A DNA stretch of 46,525 nt from Tannerellaceae bacterium. GTDB taxonomy: Bacteria > Bacteroidota > Bacteroidia > Bacteroidales > Tannerellaceae. Made by a program: the position numbers and the translations under genes. Position 1 is the first letter of the stretch, and each line of letters starts with the position of its first letter. This document shows, piece by piece, positions 23,728-33,135 of the stretch. The stretch spans positions 1 to 46,525 of the forward strand of contig JAITKB010000008.1 in assembly GCA_031278605.1 (NCBI GenBank), written 5' to 3'. The notes beneath the pieces were generated by a model, which made no database searches, was not told where the DNA came from, and was given only the letters and a program-made list of their open reading frames with translations.

Positions 23728-26409
23728 TTAAAATTCCTGACCTATGATAAAGTGGAAATTACTTCCTCCTCTCGTTGTTCCGGCGTCCGGGATGTCGAAC
23801 CCATACGCCCAGTCGATACCCATCAGGCCGATCATCGGCAGGAAGATGCGCACGCCTACGCCAGCCGAACGCTTCAGGGCAAAGGGATTGAAGTCTTCTA
23901 TCGCAGGCCAGGCATTTCCGGCTTCCACAAAGGCGACGCCGAAGATGGTAGACGAGGGTTCGAGCAGGAAGGGATAGCGTAGCTCCAATCCCAGACGGGA
24001 GTAGGCGTAGCCGTAGGAGGTGCTGCTTCCGGCGATACTGCCGTTTTCGTATCCTCGCAAGGCAATGATTTCGGCGGCATTGATGCCGGTGTATCCCGTC
24101 ATACCGTCTCCTCCCATGTAAAAGGCTTCGAAGGGAGATATTTTATGGGAGTTGTAATGTCCGAGGAAACCATATTCTAGGCGCGACATCAAGACCGGGG
24201 TGCGTGTTGCCGTTGGGATTATTGGGGTATACACCTTTGCCTTGAACTTCCATTTGTGATATTCTATCAGTTTGTTTCTTTCGGCAGCAGCCATGGATGC
24301 GTAATCCTTTCCGTCGAATAAGGAATAGGGTGGCGTAGCGCTCAGGGAGAAGGTAAACTGAGACCCCCGACGTGTATAAAGCGGATTGTCTATGGAACTG
24401 CGTTGCAGCAATAATTCCAGGTTGATGTTGTGGCTGACGCCGCTTGTAAATCCCCATATATATTGGTAATAAGTCCAATTATTCAACTTATATATCTGGT
24501 AGTTCAGCGTCGCCATAAACTGGAAGTAGTCGTCCGGCCAGTTCAATCGTTTCCCATATCCTGCCGAGATGGCAATCATTTCGATGGTTCTATTCGGGTC
24601 GTAAGCCAGTTCGTAGCTATTGTACGGGTCGTAACTTCCGTAACTTCCGTAGTTCCCGTATCCGCCGTATCCTCCGTAGCTTCCGTAGTAGGATCCGTAT
24701 CCATAGTTCGACAGGGTGTTTGAATAGAAATTCGTGTTGATGTCCGATTGTTTGGAATAATACGCACTGACGGATAAGGTATTGGGGCGTTTTCCTCCGA
24801 ACCAGGGGTCCATGAAGGAAATGCTGTATCCTTGGTAATAACGTCCGTTGGTCTGGCCGCTTATTGTGAGTGTTTGTCCTTCGCCTTGCGGTATGATGCC
24901 TTTATAGGTTTTGGGATGCAGGAAATTCTTCATGGAGAAGTTCGTAAACTTCAGGCTTGCCTTACCAATGACGCCTACCTGCCCCCATCCGGCGGAAAAT
25001 TCCACTTGGTCGTTTGCTTTCGAGACCAGGGGGAAGCGAATGTCTACCGTACCGCTTTCGGGATCGGGTATAGGTTGGGGCGCCAGGTTTTCCGGGTCGA
25101 AGTGCCCCATCTGCGCCAGTTCCCTGACGGAACGTACCAACTCTTCCCGGCTGAACAAGGCGCCGGGTTTGGTTCGCAGTTCCCGGCGTATGATGTCTTC
25201 ATACAGCCGGTCATTGCCTTCGATGATGATGCGGTTGATGGTTGCCTGAGGCCCTTCCTGGATGCGTATTTCCAGCGAAATGGAATCGTTCTCGGCTTCC
25301 ACTTCCACCGGGTCGGCGCCAAAGAAGAGATAGCCGTTATTGTAGTATACATTTGCGACGGATTCGTCGTCGGTATTCAGATGTTCGTCTAATTTTTTCT
25401 GGTTATACACCTCTCCCGGCTTCATTTGCAGGATAGCCATCAGGTAATCGGTGGGGTATTGGGTATTTCCCACAAAGCGGATATCTTTCAGGTAGTATTG
25501 CCGTCCTTCGTCTATCGTCAGATAGATATTTACCGACTTTTCGTTATGTTCTACTACACTGTCGGCCAATAATACGGCGTCTCGGTATCCATATTCATTG
25601 TATTTGCTTATCAGGTTGTTTTTATCATTTTCGTATTCTTCCGTTGTGAATTTCTTTGTGCTGAACAATTCCAGGATACTGGTTTTAAAGCGGCGCGGAA
25701 GGGAGAAGGTTTCGTTTGTTTTCTTCATTGCCTTTTTCAGTTGGATGTCGGTCAGTTGGTTGTTGCCGGTAAAAACGATCTGATTGATCTTTGTTTTTTC
25801 ATGTTTGTCGATATTGATATCCAGGATGACCTCTCCTTCGTGGGCAAGGTCGTCTTTCTGAACAATATCCACATCGACTTTCTTAAAGCCTTTTCCGTCG
25901 AAATATTTTTGGATAAGCGTCTTGGCCCGATCCATTAAGTTCGGCGTTACCTGATAGCCTTTTCGGAATCCTAAACGGGTTTCCAACTCTTCGCGTTCGC
26001 CTTTCTTTATTCCGTTATAGTTCACCTGCGAAACGCGTGGACGTTGTTTCAGTTGAATCTCCAGCCAGATTTGGTTGCCTTCTATTTTCGTTGCCAACAC
26101 TTTGACTTCGGAGAACAAGCCGTGTCGCCAGAAGCGTTTCACCGTAGCCGTTATGTCGTCGCCCGGCACGGTAATTTCATCTCCCACGGAAAGGCCGGAA
26201 AGGCCGATGATGGTGAAGTCTTCATACACCTCTTTGTTCAGTCCCGATACTTTGATGTCTGCTATTTTGTATTTTTTGGACGTCAACGAATACGAGATGA
26301 CCGGCACTTCGGCCGGTGTTTCAACTACCGTTACGGTATCGGTTTCCTGCGCAAATGCTCCAAAAACAAAGCTTAGGGAAATAATAAACAGCACGATTCT
26401 CTTACACAT
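23728..26409 (-). CDS. bamA: Outer membrane protein assembly factor BamA
   Basis: 893 residues. Signal peptide (MCKRIVLFIISLSFVFGAFA) then a run of POTRA domains to about residue 460 (IADIKVSGLNKEVYEDF, RVSQVNYNGIKKGEREEL, KINQIVFTGNNQLTD, YLKDIRFVGNTQYPTD, TINRIIIEGNDRLYED mark the five repeats). The C-terminal 16-strand barrel ends GGSNFHFIIGQEF with the terminal Phe required for insertion. A Gly/Tyr/Ser-rich stretch at about residues 562-603 (repeats of YG and GSY) interrupts the early barrel, probably in an outer loop. BamA inserts beta-barrel proteins into the outer membrane. It lies 16 bp after uppS and upstream of two skp-like genes, a common Bacteroidota order. Confidence 0.95.
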   Translation of the reverse strand: MCKRIVLFIISLSFVFGAFAQETDTVTVVETPAEVPVISYSLTSKKYKIADIKVSGLNKEVYEDFTIIGLSGLSVGDEITVPGDDITATVKRFWRHGLFSEVKVLATKIEGNQIWLEIQLKQRPRVSQVNYNGIKKGEREELETRLGFRKGYQVTPNLMDRAKTLIQKYFDGKGFKKVDVDIVQKDDLAHEGEVILDINIDKHEKTKINQIVFTGNNQLTDIQLKKAMKKTNETFSLPRRFKTSILELFSTKKFTTEEYENDKNNLISKYNEYGYRDAVLLADSVVEHNEKSVNIYLTIDEGRQYYLKDIRFVGNTQYPTDYLMAILQMKPGEVYNQKKLDEHLNTDDESVANVYYNNGYLFFGADPVEVEAENDSISLEIRIQEGPQATINRIIIEGNDRLYEDIIRRELRTKPGALFSREELVRSVRELAQMGHFDPENLAPQPIPDPESGTVDIRFPLVSKANDQVEFSAGWGQVGVIGKASLKFTNFSMKNFLHPKTYKGIIPQGEGQTLTISGQTNGRYYQGYSISFMDPWFGGKRPNTLSVSAYYSKQSDINTNFYSNTLSNYGYGSYYGSYGGYGGYGNYGSYGSYDPYNSYELAYDPNRTIEMIAISAGYGKRLNWPDDYFQFMATLNYQIYKLNNWTYYQYIWGFTSGVSHNINLELLLQRSSIDNPLYTRRGSQFTFSLSATPPYSLFDGKDYASMAAAERNKLIEYHKWKFKAKVYTPIIPTATRTPVLMSRLEYGFLGHYNSHKISPFEAFYMGGDGMTGYTGINAAEIIALRGYENGSIAGSSTSYGYAYSRLGLELRYPFLLEPSSTIFGVAFVEAGNAWPAIEDFNPFALKRSAGVGVRIFLPMIGLMGIDWAYGFDIPDAGTTRGGSNFHFIIGQEF

Positions 26410-26425
26410 ATAAACAGCGTTTGTT

Positions 26426-27169
26426 TTATAGATTTAATTGTTCGCTTGTTTTACCAAACCGGCGTTCGCGTTGCTGGTAATACACTATTGCTCCATACAA
26501 TTCTTCTTCTCTGAAATCAGGCCAGAAGATCTCGGTAAAGTAAAGTTCGGAATAGGACAGTTGCCACAACAGAAAGTTACTTATTCGTTTCTCTCCTCCT
26601 GTCCGGACCAACAAGTCGGGGTCCGGGATTTCCCCGGTCATTAAACGGCGCGAGATCATCGCCTCGTTTATATCGTTGGGATTTATTTTCTTGTTCAACA
26701 CCTCTTGTGACATTTGTTTTACAACTTCCGTTATCTCCCATCTGGAGGAATAACTAAGGGCAAGGACTAATGTAGTTCCCGTGTTTGCCGCCGTGTGTTC
26801 CATACATTCGTTTAATGCGGCAGATACGTGTTCCGGCAAGCGTTTCAGATTGCCTATGGCTATGAGGCGGACATTGTTTTTCATCAGATCGGGCGTTTCA
26901 CGGCGGACGGCTATGACGAAGAGTTCCATCAGCGCCCGAACTTCTTCTTCCGGGCGATTCCAATTTTCGTTGGAAAAGGTATAGACGGTCAGATACTTCA
27001 GGCCGACTTTGGCGGCGGCTTCCATTATTTTGCGCACAGCTACCACTCCTTCCTGATGTCCGAAATGGCGATCTTTTCCCTTCGCCCTGGCCCACCTGCC
27101 ATTGCCGTCCATGATAACGGCAATGTGTTGTGGTAAATGTTTCCTATCTATCTTTTCGATCAACGACAT
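26426..27169 (-). CDS. uppS: Undecaprenyl diphosphate synthase
   Basis: Builds the C55 lipid carrier for peptidoglycan and other surface glycans from farnesyl-PP and isopentenyl-PP. 247 residues; [15 protein letters not shown] carries the catalytic D21, followed by the substrate-binding [31 protein letters not shown] and the signature [19 protein letters not shown]. Cytoplasmic enzyme at the membrane. It lies between the DUF6089 gene (28 bp) and bamA (16 bp). Confidence 0.95.
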   Translation of the reverse strand: MSLIEKIDRKHLPQHIAVIMDGNGRWARAKGKDRHFGHQEGVVAVRKIMEAAAKVGLKYLTVYTFSNENWNRPEEEVRALMELFVIAVRRETPDLMKNNVRLIAIGNLKRLPEHVSAALNECMEHTAANTGTTLVLALSYSSRWEITEVVKQMSQEVLNKKINPNDINEAMISRRLMTGEIPDPDLLVRTGGEKRISNFLLWQLSYSELYFTEIFWPDFREEELYGAIVYYQQRERRFGKTSEQLNL

Positions 27170-27197
27170 GTATTCTTGTTCCTGTTATATCCTGTTA

Positions 27198-27917
27198 TTA
27201 AAGTTCCAAATTACGGTTGTTACACGGGGCGCAACTCAGACCAAACTCCCATGTGAGGGAAAGCAGCAAAAAGGAATACCAGTCCTTATTCTTCCATATA
27301 CTGTTTTCGCTTATCCGGTAGGGATTATCCAGTAGGGTGTTCTGCTTGTCTGTTACATCCAGGTCGTCGGCAAACAACTTGCGGACGGAGAACTCACATC
27401 CCAGGTTGATTCTGTTTTTTATCTTGTATTTCACTCCGATGCCGGAGGGAAGGTTCAGTCCGAGGAATGTACGTCCGTCTCCCGGGGCTATGGTAGCTCC
27501 CAGGCCTACGAGGAGGTAGGGGGTAAAGCGTTTGGCGTTGGCATACGCAAATTTGTCGCTGTAGGGGAAGAAGTTGAATTCCATTTGTCCTCCCACCTCC
27601 AGGAGGGTTCTGCGGAAAGAAGCCGTTGTGTTTTGGGGGAACACGTTTTCCTGGGCGGAGGTTGTCCCGGAAATCTGCCCCCACATCAGGTTCGCCTTCA
27701 CGGCCCAACGCAGGTTGGGATTGTAGCGGAATATGCCGCCGAAGGCCGGATGCGTCTCACGGAACAAGGTGTTCTTGTTTACGTCTCCCATATAGAAGAC
27801 GCCTCCGCCCATTCCTCCTACTTCGTATTTGTATTCCTGTGCCCGGAGGGCTGGGCAGGCGCCGAGCAGGAGAATCGTAAGGACTGTCATGGGTTGAAAG
27901 GACACGGGGGGCATCAT
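27198..27917 (-). CDS. DUF6089-type outer-membrane beta-barrel protein
   Basis: 239 residues with a signal peptide (core MTVLTILLLGACPALRAQ). It could start at 27917, 27914 or 27890; the latter gives the shortest signal. The mature part has alternating strands with glycines and aromatics (YEVGGMGGGVFYMGD, RWAVKANLMWGQISG, TPYLLVGLGATIAPG) typical of an 8-strand-like barrel. I recognise the pattern as the Bacteroidota DUF6089 family, which commonly precedes uppS and bamA. It sits 6 bp after the DUF6242 gene. Function unknown; context suggests a part in outer-membrane biogenesis. Confidence 0.82.
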   Translation of the reverse strand: MMPPVSFQPMTVLTILLLGACPALRAQEYKYEVGGMGGGVFYMGDVNKNTLFRETHPAFGGIFRYNPNLRWAVKANLMWGQISGTTSAQENVFPQNTTASFRRTLLEVGGQMEFNFFPYSDKFAYANAKRFTPYLLVGLGATIAPGDGRTFLGLNLPSGIGVKYKIKNRINLGCEFSVRKLFADDLDVTDKQNTLLDNPYRISENSIWKNKDWYSFLLLSLTWEFGLSCAPCNNRNLEL

Positions 27918-27923
27918 CAGGGG

Positions 27924-29258
27924 TTATTTCAGGCGGTTGATTCGTCCGCGCCAGAGTTCATTCAGGGATTTTCCTTGCTCGCTTGTTTTGCCTCCGAAGA
28001 GGAGCAGATGGTTTGCCGCATCGACATGGACCGATGCATAGCCTCTGGGTGGGTAGTTCTCCGGAAAGTTTTTCAGGGTGTCGGCCACGAACCAGGTTGC
28101 TCCGTTATCTATGGAGAGATGGATTTCTTTTGAAGCTTGGTCGGCGGCGTTGATCCCTCCCAGGAGGTAAAACATATCATCGTACAGGGTGAGCATAATG
28201 CCGGACTTGGGTTCGAAGAAGTTCTCGTCTTCTCCGCTGAGGAGGGCCCAGGAGGTTGCGTTTGTCGTTGCCCAGGTGGTGTTCAGCGCCCGGTCTCGGC
28301 GGTTCTTGCCGGCTACGACCGACAGGTATTCGTGATTCATGCGGTTATAGCTGATGTGGCCGAAGGCGCTGACGGGGAAGTTCTCGGGCACGGTGTTTCC
28401 TTCCGTCCATTGCCCTTCCCTGTTCATGGCTGCGAAAACATCGGCCTCTTCGTTGCGCAGGATGGCGGCCAGGAGCGGGGGCGTGTCTCGACCTTCCCGG
28501 ACCAGGCCTAAGATTGTGCCGACGGCTGGAGCGTCTTCCTGGATGGTCCAGTTTTGCCCGTCGCTTGAGCGGTAGAGGCCGGCGGGAGCCACGGGCACAT
28601 ACAGGGTGTTTTCGTAGGGGGTGATTTGCGAAATATCCGCAACCCCGGGCAGCCCCGTTAGCGGAAGTTCCGCCCAGTGTTCCGCATCTCCGGAGTAATA
28701 CAGCAGGCAGGAGGCGGAGGTTTTCACATACATCAGGTAGGCGTCGTTGTCGTTGTAGGAGAATTTCACCACGCTTCGTTCCCTGGCGTCCGAAGCGGGG
28801 AGGCTAAGGGATTCCCAAACCATCGAATCGGGTTGTTCCCGGTGAATATTCACCCAGGCCTGGTAGGTTTTCTCCGTTTTCCCGTCGTAGGCGAGGGTGG
28901 TAAACCCTACCGCGCGGGAGAAGTCCAGGGAATCCGTCCCGTTCCACCAAAGGGTGTCTCCCAGGGCTTCCTGTACAACCCTGACCGAGCCGACGCCGAC
29001 GGAGTAGGTCAGCGTGCAGACCACTTTTCCTATTTCCGTGCCGTAAGGGAGGGAGTCGTTGTTGAAGATGAGCCCGTTTATCTGGTCAATGGTGAACTTC
29101 ACATTCCCAAGACCTTCCACCGAATCGTGTGAGAGTACGAGCGAGGCTATCTGTGCATCCTGTATATCATCCGTAGTATAACTATCGCCACTACCCAGGC
29201 ACGAGGCCAGCAACATCAGGGCGCATCCGATAATAAACAGTACCTTGTTATTTTTCAT
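27924..29258 (-). CDS. DUF6242-type lipoprotein
   Basis: 444 residues with a lipobox (MKNNKVLFIIGCALMLLASC, lipidated C20). After a short linker there is an N-terminal domain of about 120 residues (SLVLSHDSVEGLGNVKFTID...). A repeat region with kelch/beta-propeller-like blades follows: ISQITPYENTLYVPVAPAGL, SGIMLTLYDDMFYLLGGIN and VDAANHLLLFGGKTSEQG. This matches my memory of the Bacteroidota family DUF6242. It is the first gene of the uppS-bamA-ompH run, preceded by a TAnnTTTG promoter box. Confidence 0.82.
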   Translation of the reverse strand: MKNNKVLFIIGCALMLLASCLGSGDSYTTDDIQDAQIASLVLSHDSVEGLGNVKFTIDQINGLIFNNDSLPYGTEIGKVVCTLTYSVGVGSVRVVQEALGDTLWWNGTDSLDFSRAVGFTTLAYDGKTEKTYQAWVNIHREQPDSMVWESLSLPASDARERSVVKFSYNDNDAYLMYVKTSASCLLYYSGDAEHWAELPLTGLPGVADISQITPYENTLYVPVAPAGLYRSSDGQNWTIQEDAPAVGTILGLVREGRDTPPLLAAILRNEEADVFAAMNREGQWTEGNTVPENFPVSAFGHISYNRMNHEYLSVVAGKNRRDRALNTTWATTNATSWALLSGEDENFFEPKSGIMLTLYDDMFYLLGGINAADQASKEIHLSIDNGATWFVADTLKNFPENYPPRGYASVHVDAANHLLLFGGKTSEQGKSLNELWRGRINRLK

Positions 29259-29292
29259 TCTGTAATGAGAGGTTGATTACGTATTCGACCGA

Positions 29293-29300
29293 CAAAAATA
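29293..29300 (-). promoter_or_regulatory. -7 element of the DUF6242-uppS-bamA operon
   Basis: TATTTTTG on the minus strand fits TAnnTTTG, 35 bp upstream of the start codon. No clear -33 box. Confidence 0.45.
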
Positions 29301-29401
29301 GAAACATTTTCGGCTTTACCAGGGTGAGCGGGGTATATTTAAACTATTTTAGAGGCTGTTTATAGTTTCTTCCGAAAGCCGGGCGCGGTGTTTATCGGGG
29401 A

Positions 29402-29550
29402 TCACTGTGTGATCGAGCCCCAAAACAGTTTTTTGGACCAAGCTCACTGTGTGATCGAGCTCCAAAACAGTTTTTTGAAGGTAGCTCACTGTGTGATCGA
29501 GCTTGAAAACAGTTTTTTGGAGGTAGCTCACTGTGTGATCGACTTTCGGA
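29402..29550. repeat. Array C: four 42-bp units with two alternating palindromes
   Basis: TCACTGTGTGATCGA starts at 29402, 29444, 29486 and 29528, exactly 42 bp apart. Between them lies a second dyad, CCAAAACAGTTTTTTGG and variants, about half a period away (centres 20 and 22 bp). The first copy is the perfect palindrome GATCACTGTGTGATC. The array is bounded by the inverted octamers TCCGAAAG (29371-29378) and CTTTCGGA (29543-29550). It occupies the divergent gap 29259-29627 between two promoters. Confidence 0.92.
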
Positions 29551-29586
29551 CACGTCCGGGGGGCGAAGCGTATGCGGATTTTTTCT

Positions 29587-29594
29587 TATGTTTG
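29587..29594 (+). promoter_or_regulatory. -7 element of the aminopeptidase P operon
   Basis: TATGTTTG fits TAnnTTTG, 33 bp upstream of the start codon; no clear -33 box. Confidence 0.45.
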
Positions 29595-29627
29595 TAATCC
29601 ATTATACCATATAAATACCATATAAAT

Positions 29628-31433
29628 ATGAACAGACAAAAACGGATAGCCGCCCTGCGGGCAACAATGCGGCAACACGACATGGAGGCATACCTGATAA
29701 CCGGAGGCGATGCCCACCTGAGCGAGTATGTGCCCGATCGCTGGAAGACGCGGCAGTGGATCTCCGGCTTTACGGGCTCGGCCGGCAGGCTTGTCCTGAC
29801 CCACCGTAAGGCCGGCTTGTGGACGGATTCGCGCTACTTCCTCCAGGCGGAAGAGCAGCTCCGGGGATCGGGTATCGAACTGTATAAAACCGGATTGCCC
29901 GACAGCCTTGCCCTGCATGATTTCCTCCTGGAGGAACTCCCCGTGGGGGGCGTGGTGGGAATGGACGGGATGTCCGTCAGCGCCGCGGAGGTGCGTCGCT
30001 TGGAACGTCTGCTCGGGGCAAAACCGGTACGCCTGAATACCGAATGGGACCTCCTGGACGAGGTCTGGGAGGATCGTCCCCCGCTCCCCCAGGCCATGGC
30101 CTTCATGCTGCCGGATGAAATCACCGGGCAATCCGTGGCGGATAAGCTGGAGGCGATCCGCTCCCGTTTGCGCAAGGCCGGGGCCGAGGCCTTGTTGCTA
30201 TGCGCCCTCGATGAAGTCGCCTGGACCTTCAACCTAAGGGGAAACGACGTGGACTATAATCCGGTAGCCTTGGCCTATGCTTTTATCTCGATGCAGGAAT
30301 CGGTGCTCTTTATCGCACGCCAAAAGCTGACCGAGGAGGTCGCAACACAACTCCTCGACCGGGGCGTCATCCTTGCCGACTATGGGCAAATCATCCCCTA
30401 CCTGGAGCGGATCCCCCCCCATCAACGCATCCTGGTCGACCCGGACAAAACCCCCGAAACCCTTCATAACCTCCTCCTGCAGCGGGGAACGCTCCTGGAA
30501 GACCTCACCCCGGCCAACCACCTCAAGAGCGTGAAGAACCCCGTGGAGCTGGCCGGCTTCCGCCGCGCCATGCTCCGCGACGGCGTGGCCCTTACGCGCT
30601 TCTTCCATGGGCTGGAAAAACAACTCGCCGAGGGCGCGCAACCCACGGAAATCAGCCTCACCGAGACGCTTACCACCCTGCGTTCCGAGCAGCCCCTGTA
30701 CGTCTCCGACAGTTTTCGGACCATTTGCAGCTATGCCGGCCACGGCGCCATTGTCCATTACAGCGCCACACCCGCCACGGACGCGGTGGTACGCCCCGAA
30801 GGCATTCTGCTGGTGGACTCCGGCGCCCAATACCTGGATGGAACGACCGATATTACGCGCACCCTCGCCCCGGGCGAGCCAACCCAGGCGATGAGGGAGG
30901 ATTTCACCCGCGTATTGAAGGGACATATCGCCTTGGCCCAATGCCGCTTCCCCCTCGGCACGCGCGGATCGCAGTTGGACGTCCTCGCCCGCAAACCCCT
31001 GTGGGATGCGGGAATCAACTACCTGCACGGCACGGGACACGGCGTGGGGCATTGCCTCAACGTACACGAAGGTCCCCAGAGCATCCGCATGGAAGAAAAC
31101 CCCGTAACCCTGCAGGCGGGCATGGTCCTGAGCAACGAACCGGGTATTTACCGCACCCATCAGTACGGGATACGCACCGAAAACCTGATGGCCGTGGTCA
31201 AAGACTGCCAAACCGAGTCCGGGGAGTTTCTTTCCTTTGAAACGCTGACGCTCTGCTACATTGACCTTCGCCTCCTGATCCCCTCGATGCTCTCCGGGGA
31301 GGAACTCGCCTGGCTGAACCACTACCACGAGATGGTCTACGAACGCCTGGCTCCGCATCTCCCGGAAGAAGAACGCCTATGGCTGAAGGAAAAAACACAA
31401 ACCATAACCCCCCCCACGCATGGCGCTGATTAA
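29628..31433 (+). CDS. pepP: Aminopeptidase P family metallopeptidase (Xaa-Pro aminopeptidase)
   Basis: 601-residue three-domain enzyme of the eukaryote-like APP1 type: two creatinase-like N-terminal domains (~1-320) and a C-terminal pita-bread domain. It removes the N-terminal residue before proline. Metal ligands are expected at D397 and D408 (VDSGAQYLDGTTDITRT), a histidine in HGTGHGVGHCLNVHEGP, and glutamates in LSNEPGIY and GIRTENLM. No signal peptide, so cytoplasmic. It heads a plus-strand run; the next gene starts inside its last codons (14-bp overlap). A C8 run lies within the coding region at 30413-30420. Confidence 0.92.
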   Translation: MNRQKRIAALRATMRQHDMEAYLITGGDAHLSEYVPDRWKTRQWISGFTGSAGRLVLTHRKAGLWTDSRYFLQAEEQLRGSGIELYKTGLPDSLALHDFLLEELPVGGVVGMDGMSVSAAEVRRLERLLGAKPVRLNTEWDLLDEVWEDRPPLPQAMAFMLPDEITGQSVADKLEAIRSRLRKAGAEALLLCALDEVAWTFNLRGNDVDYNPVALAYAFISMQESVLFIARQKLTEEVATQLLDRGVILADYGQIIPYLERIPPHQRILVDPDKTPETLHNLLLQRGTLLEDLTPANHLKSVKNPVELAGFRRAMLRDGVALTRFFHGLEKQLAEGAQPTEISLTETLTTLRSEQPLYVSDSFRTICSYAGHGAIVHYSATPATDAVVRPEGILLVDSGAQYLDGTTDITRTLAPGEPTQAMREDFTRVLKGHIALAQCRFPLGTRGSQLDVLARKPLWDAGINYLHGTGHGVGHCLNVHEGPQSIRMEENPVTLQAGMVLSNEPGIYRTHQYGIRTENLMAVVKDCQTESGEFLSFETLTLCYIDLRLLIPSMLSGEELAWLNHYHEMVYERLAPHLPEEERLWLKEKTQTITPPTHGAD

Positions 31434-31932
31434 ATCAGTGAGGGGATTCACGCCCTCCATAGGAAAAGATACCTGGCTGGCAGACAACGCCGTCGTGATA
31501 GGCGATGTGACCATAGGCCGGGGGTGCAGCATCTGGTTCTGCACCGTTTTGCGGGGCGACGTCAACGCCATTCGCATCGGCAACGGAGTGAATATACAGG
31601 ACGGCTCCGTGCTGCACACCCTCTACGAAAAATCGGTGGTAGAAATCGGCAACGACGTCTCGGTCGGCCATAACGTAACCATACACGGAGCCAAAATCTG
31701 CGACGGGGCGCTGATCGGGATGGGCGCCGTGGTGCTGGATCATGCCGTCGTCGGCGAAGGAGCCATCCTAGCAGCCGGCTCGGTCCTGCTCGGCGGAACC
31801 ATCGTGGAGGCCGGAAGCCTCTACGCCGGCGTCCCGGCCCGCTTCGTCAAGAAAGTCGAGCCGGCACAGGCCAAGGAAATCAATCAAAAGATTGCAAACA
31901 ACTACCACCTGTACGCCTCGTGGTATCAATAA
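31420..31932 (+). CDS. Gamma-carbonic anhydrase-like hexapeptide-repeat protein
   Basis: 170 residues forming a left-handed beta-helix (repeats such as VVIGDVTIGRGCSIWF and VEIGNDVSVGHNVTIHGAKI). The three trimer-interface metal histidines are expected at H66, H84 and H89. Members (YrdA/PaaY-like) bind zinc or iron; some are carbonic anhydrases, others have unknown or thioesterase roles, so activity is uncertain. Starts within the end of pepP after a C8 run; 20 bp before the serine hydrolase gene. Confidence 0.88.
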   Translation: MALIKSVRGFTPSIGKDTWLADNAVVIGDVTIGRGCSIWFCTVLRGDVNAIRIGNGVNIQDGSVLHTLYEKSVVEIGNDVSVGHNVTIHGAKICDGALIGMGAVVLDHAVVGEGAILAAGSVLLGGTIVEAGSLYAGVPARFVKKVEPAQAKEINQKIANNYHLYASWYQ

Positions 31933-31952
31933 ACAGATAATACAACCCCCTT

Positions 31953-33122
31953 ATGAAGCTTATCCGACGAATCCTCTGCCTCCTTGCGGCCCTACTCGCC
32001 CTTGCAGGAGGCTACCTGATGTTGCCCTCCAATTATTACCTGAGGCAAACCCTGATGCATTTATACCCGAAGATCGACCAATACCCGATCTTTGAAAACC
32101 GAACCGTGGAAGCCCTCTCGCCCCAACCCTGGGAAAAGGCCCCCGCCTACGGCGCACTCTCCCTGGAGGAGGAAGACCTGGCGCTGTTTGAACAATACGA
32201 AACGGTGGCCTTTGTCGTTATCCGGAACGGTCAATTGCTGTTTGAGTCTTACTGGGAAGGGTTTTCGCCCCAATCGCTCAGTAATTCCTTCTCCATGGCC
32301 AAGAGCATCGTCTCCCTGGCCGTGGGTTGCGCCATCGACGACGGCTTTATCCGGAGCATCGACCAGCCGGTGAGCGATTTCTTCGACGAATTCGGCGCCT
32401 TTGACGGGGAAACACTTACGCTCCGACACCTGATCACCATGAGCGCAGGGATGGATTTCGTGGAGGCTTACTCCTCGCCCTTCTCGCCCGTCACCAAACT
32501 CTATTACGGCAACGACCTTCGCGCCCTCGCCCTGGGCATGAAACAGATAGAAAAGCCCGGCGTATACTTCAATTACCAGAGTTGCGTAACGCAACTCCTG
32601 GCCTTTATCCTGGAAAAGGCCACGGGAGAATCCCTCAGCCGCTATGTCTCGCGTAAATTGTGGACGCCCCTTCATGCCGAAGAGAACGCCCTCTGGAGCC
32701 TGGATAAAGCCGACGGTATGGAAAAGGCCTACTGCTGTTTCAACACCAACGCCCGCGACTTTGCCCGCTTCGGACAGCTCATCCTCAACAAAGGATACTG
32801 GGACGGCGTACCCCTGGTGGCGGAATCCTACCTCAGGGAGGCCCTTGAGGCGGATACCACGCTGACCGACGTCCGACGAAAGAACATGAACCGCCGCTAC
32901 GGCTTCCAGTTCTGGAGCCTTACCTACGACGGTCTCCGGATTTCTTCCATGCAAGGGCTTCAGGGGCAATACGTATTTGCCATCCCGGAGGAAAACGCCG
33001 TGATCGTTCGCCTCGGACGTCAGCTGGGAAAGCCGGATCCCAACCTGCAATATTATCCCGCCGACGTGGCCCTATGGTTGTCGGCAGGATTGAAACTCCT
33101 TCGCGCCTCCGAAAACAGATAG
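31953..33122 (+). CDS. Serine hydrolase of the beta-lactamase/class C esterase family
   Basis: 389 residues with an N-terminal membrane or signal segment (LCLLAALLALAGGYLML, ~8-24). The catalytic SxxK is S114-M-A-K117 in NSFSMAKSIVSLAVG, and the catalytic Tyr is probably Y208 in FNYQS. The body has the LSRYVSRKLWTPL and ARFGQLILNKGYW segments typical of the family. Members act as esterases, peptidases or unknown hydrolases; beta-lactam resistance is not implied. Probably periplasmic and membrane-anchored. Confidence 0.88.
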   Translation: MKLIRRILCLLAALLALAGGYLMLPSNYYLRQTLMHLYPKIDQYPIFENRTVEALSPQPWEKAPAYGALSLEEEDLALFEQYETVAFVVIRNGQLLFESYWEGFSPQSLSNSFSMAKSIVSLAVGCAIDDGFIRSIDQPVSDFFDEFGAFDGETLTLRHLITMSAGMDFVEAYSSPFSPVTKLYYGNDLRALALGMKQIEKPGVYFNYQSCVTQLLAFILEKATGESLSRYVSRKLWTPLHAEENALWSLDKADGMEKAYCCFNTNARDFARFGQLILNKGYWDGVPLVAESYLREALEADTTLTDVRRKNMNRRYGFQFWSLTYDGLRISSMQGLQGQYVFAIPEENAVIVRLGRQLGKPDPNLQYYPADVALWLSAGLKLLRASENR

Positions 33123-33135
33123 TCCCCCCCAAGAG

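Noticed and set aside
29349-29597. Open frames across array C
   Set aside because: 42 bp is a multiple of three, so the repeat stays open in some frames by chance; products are repeat-only.
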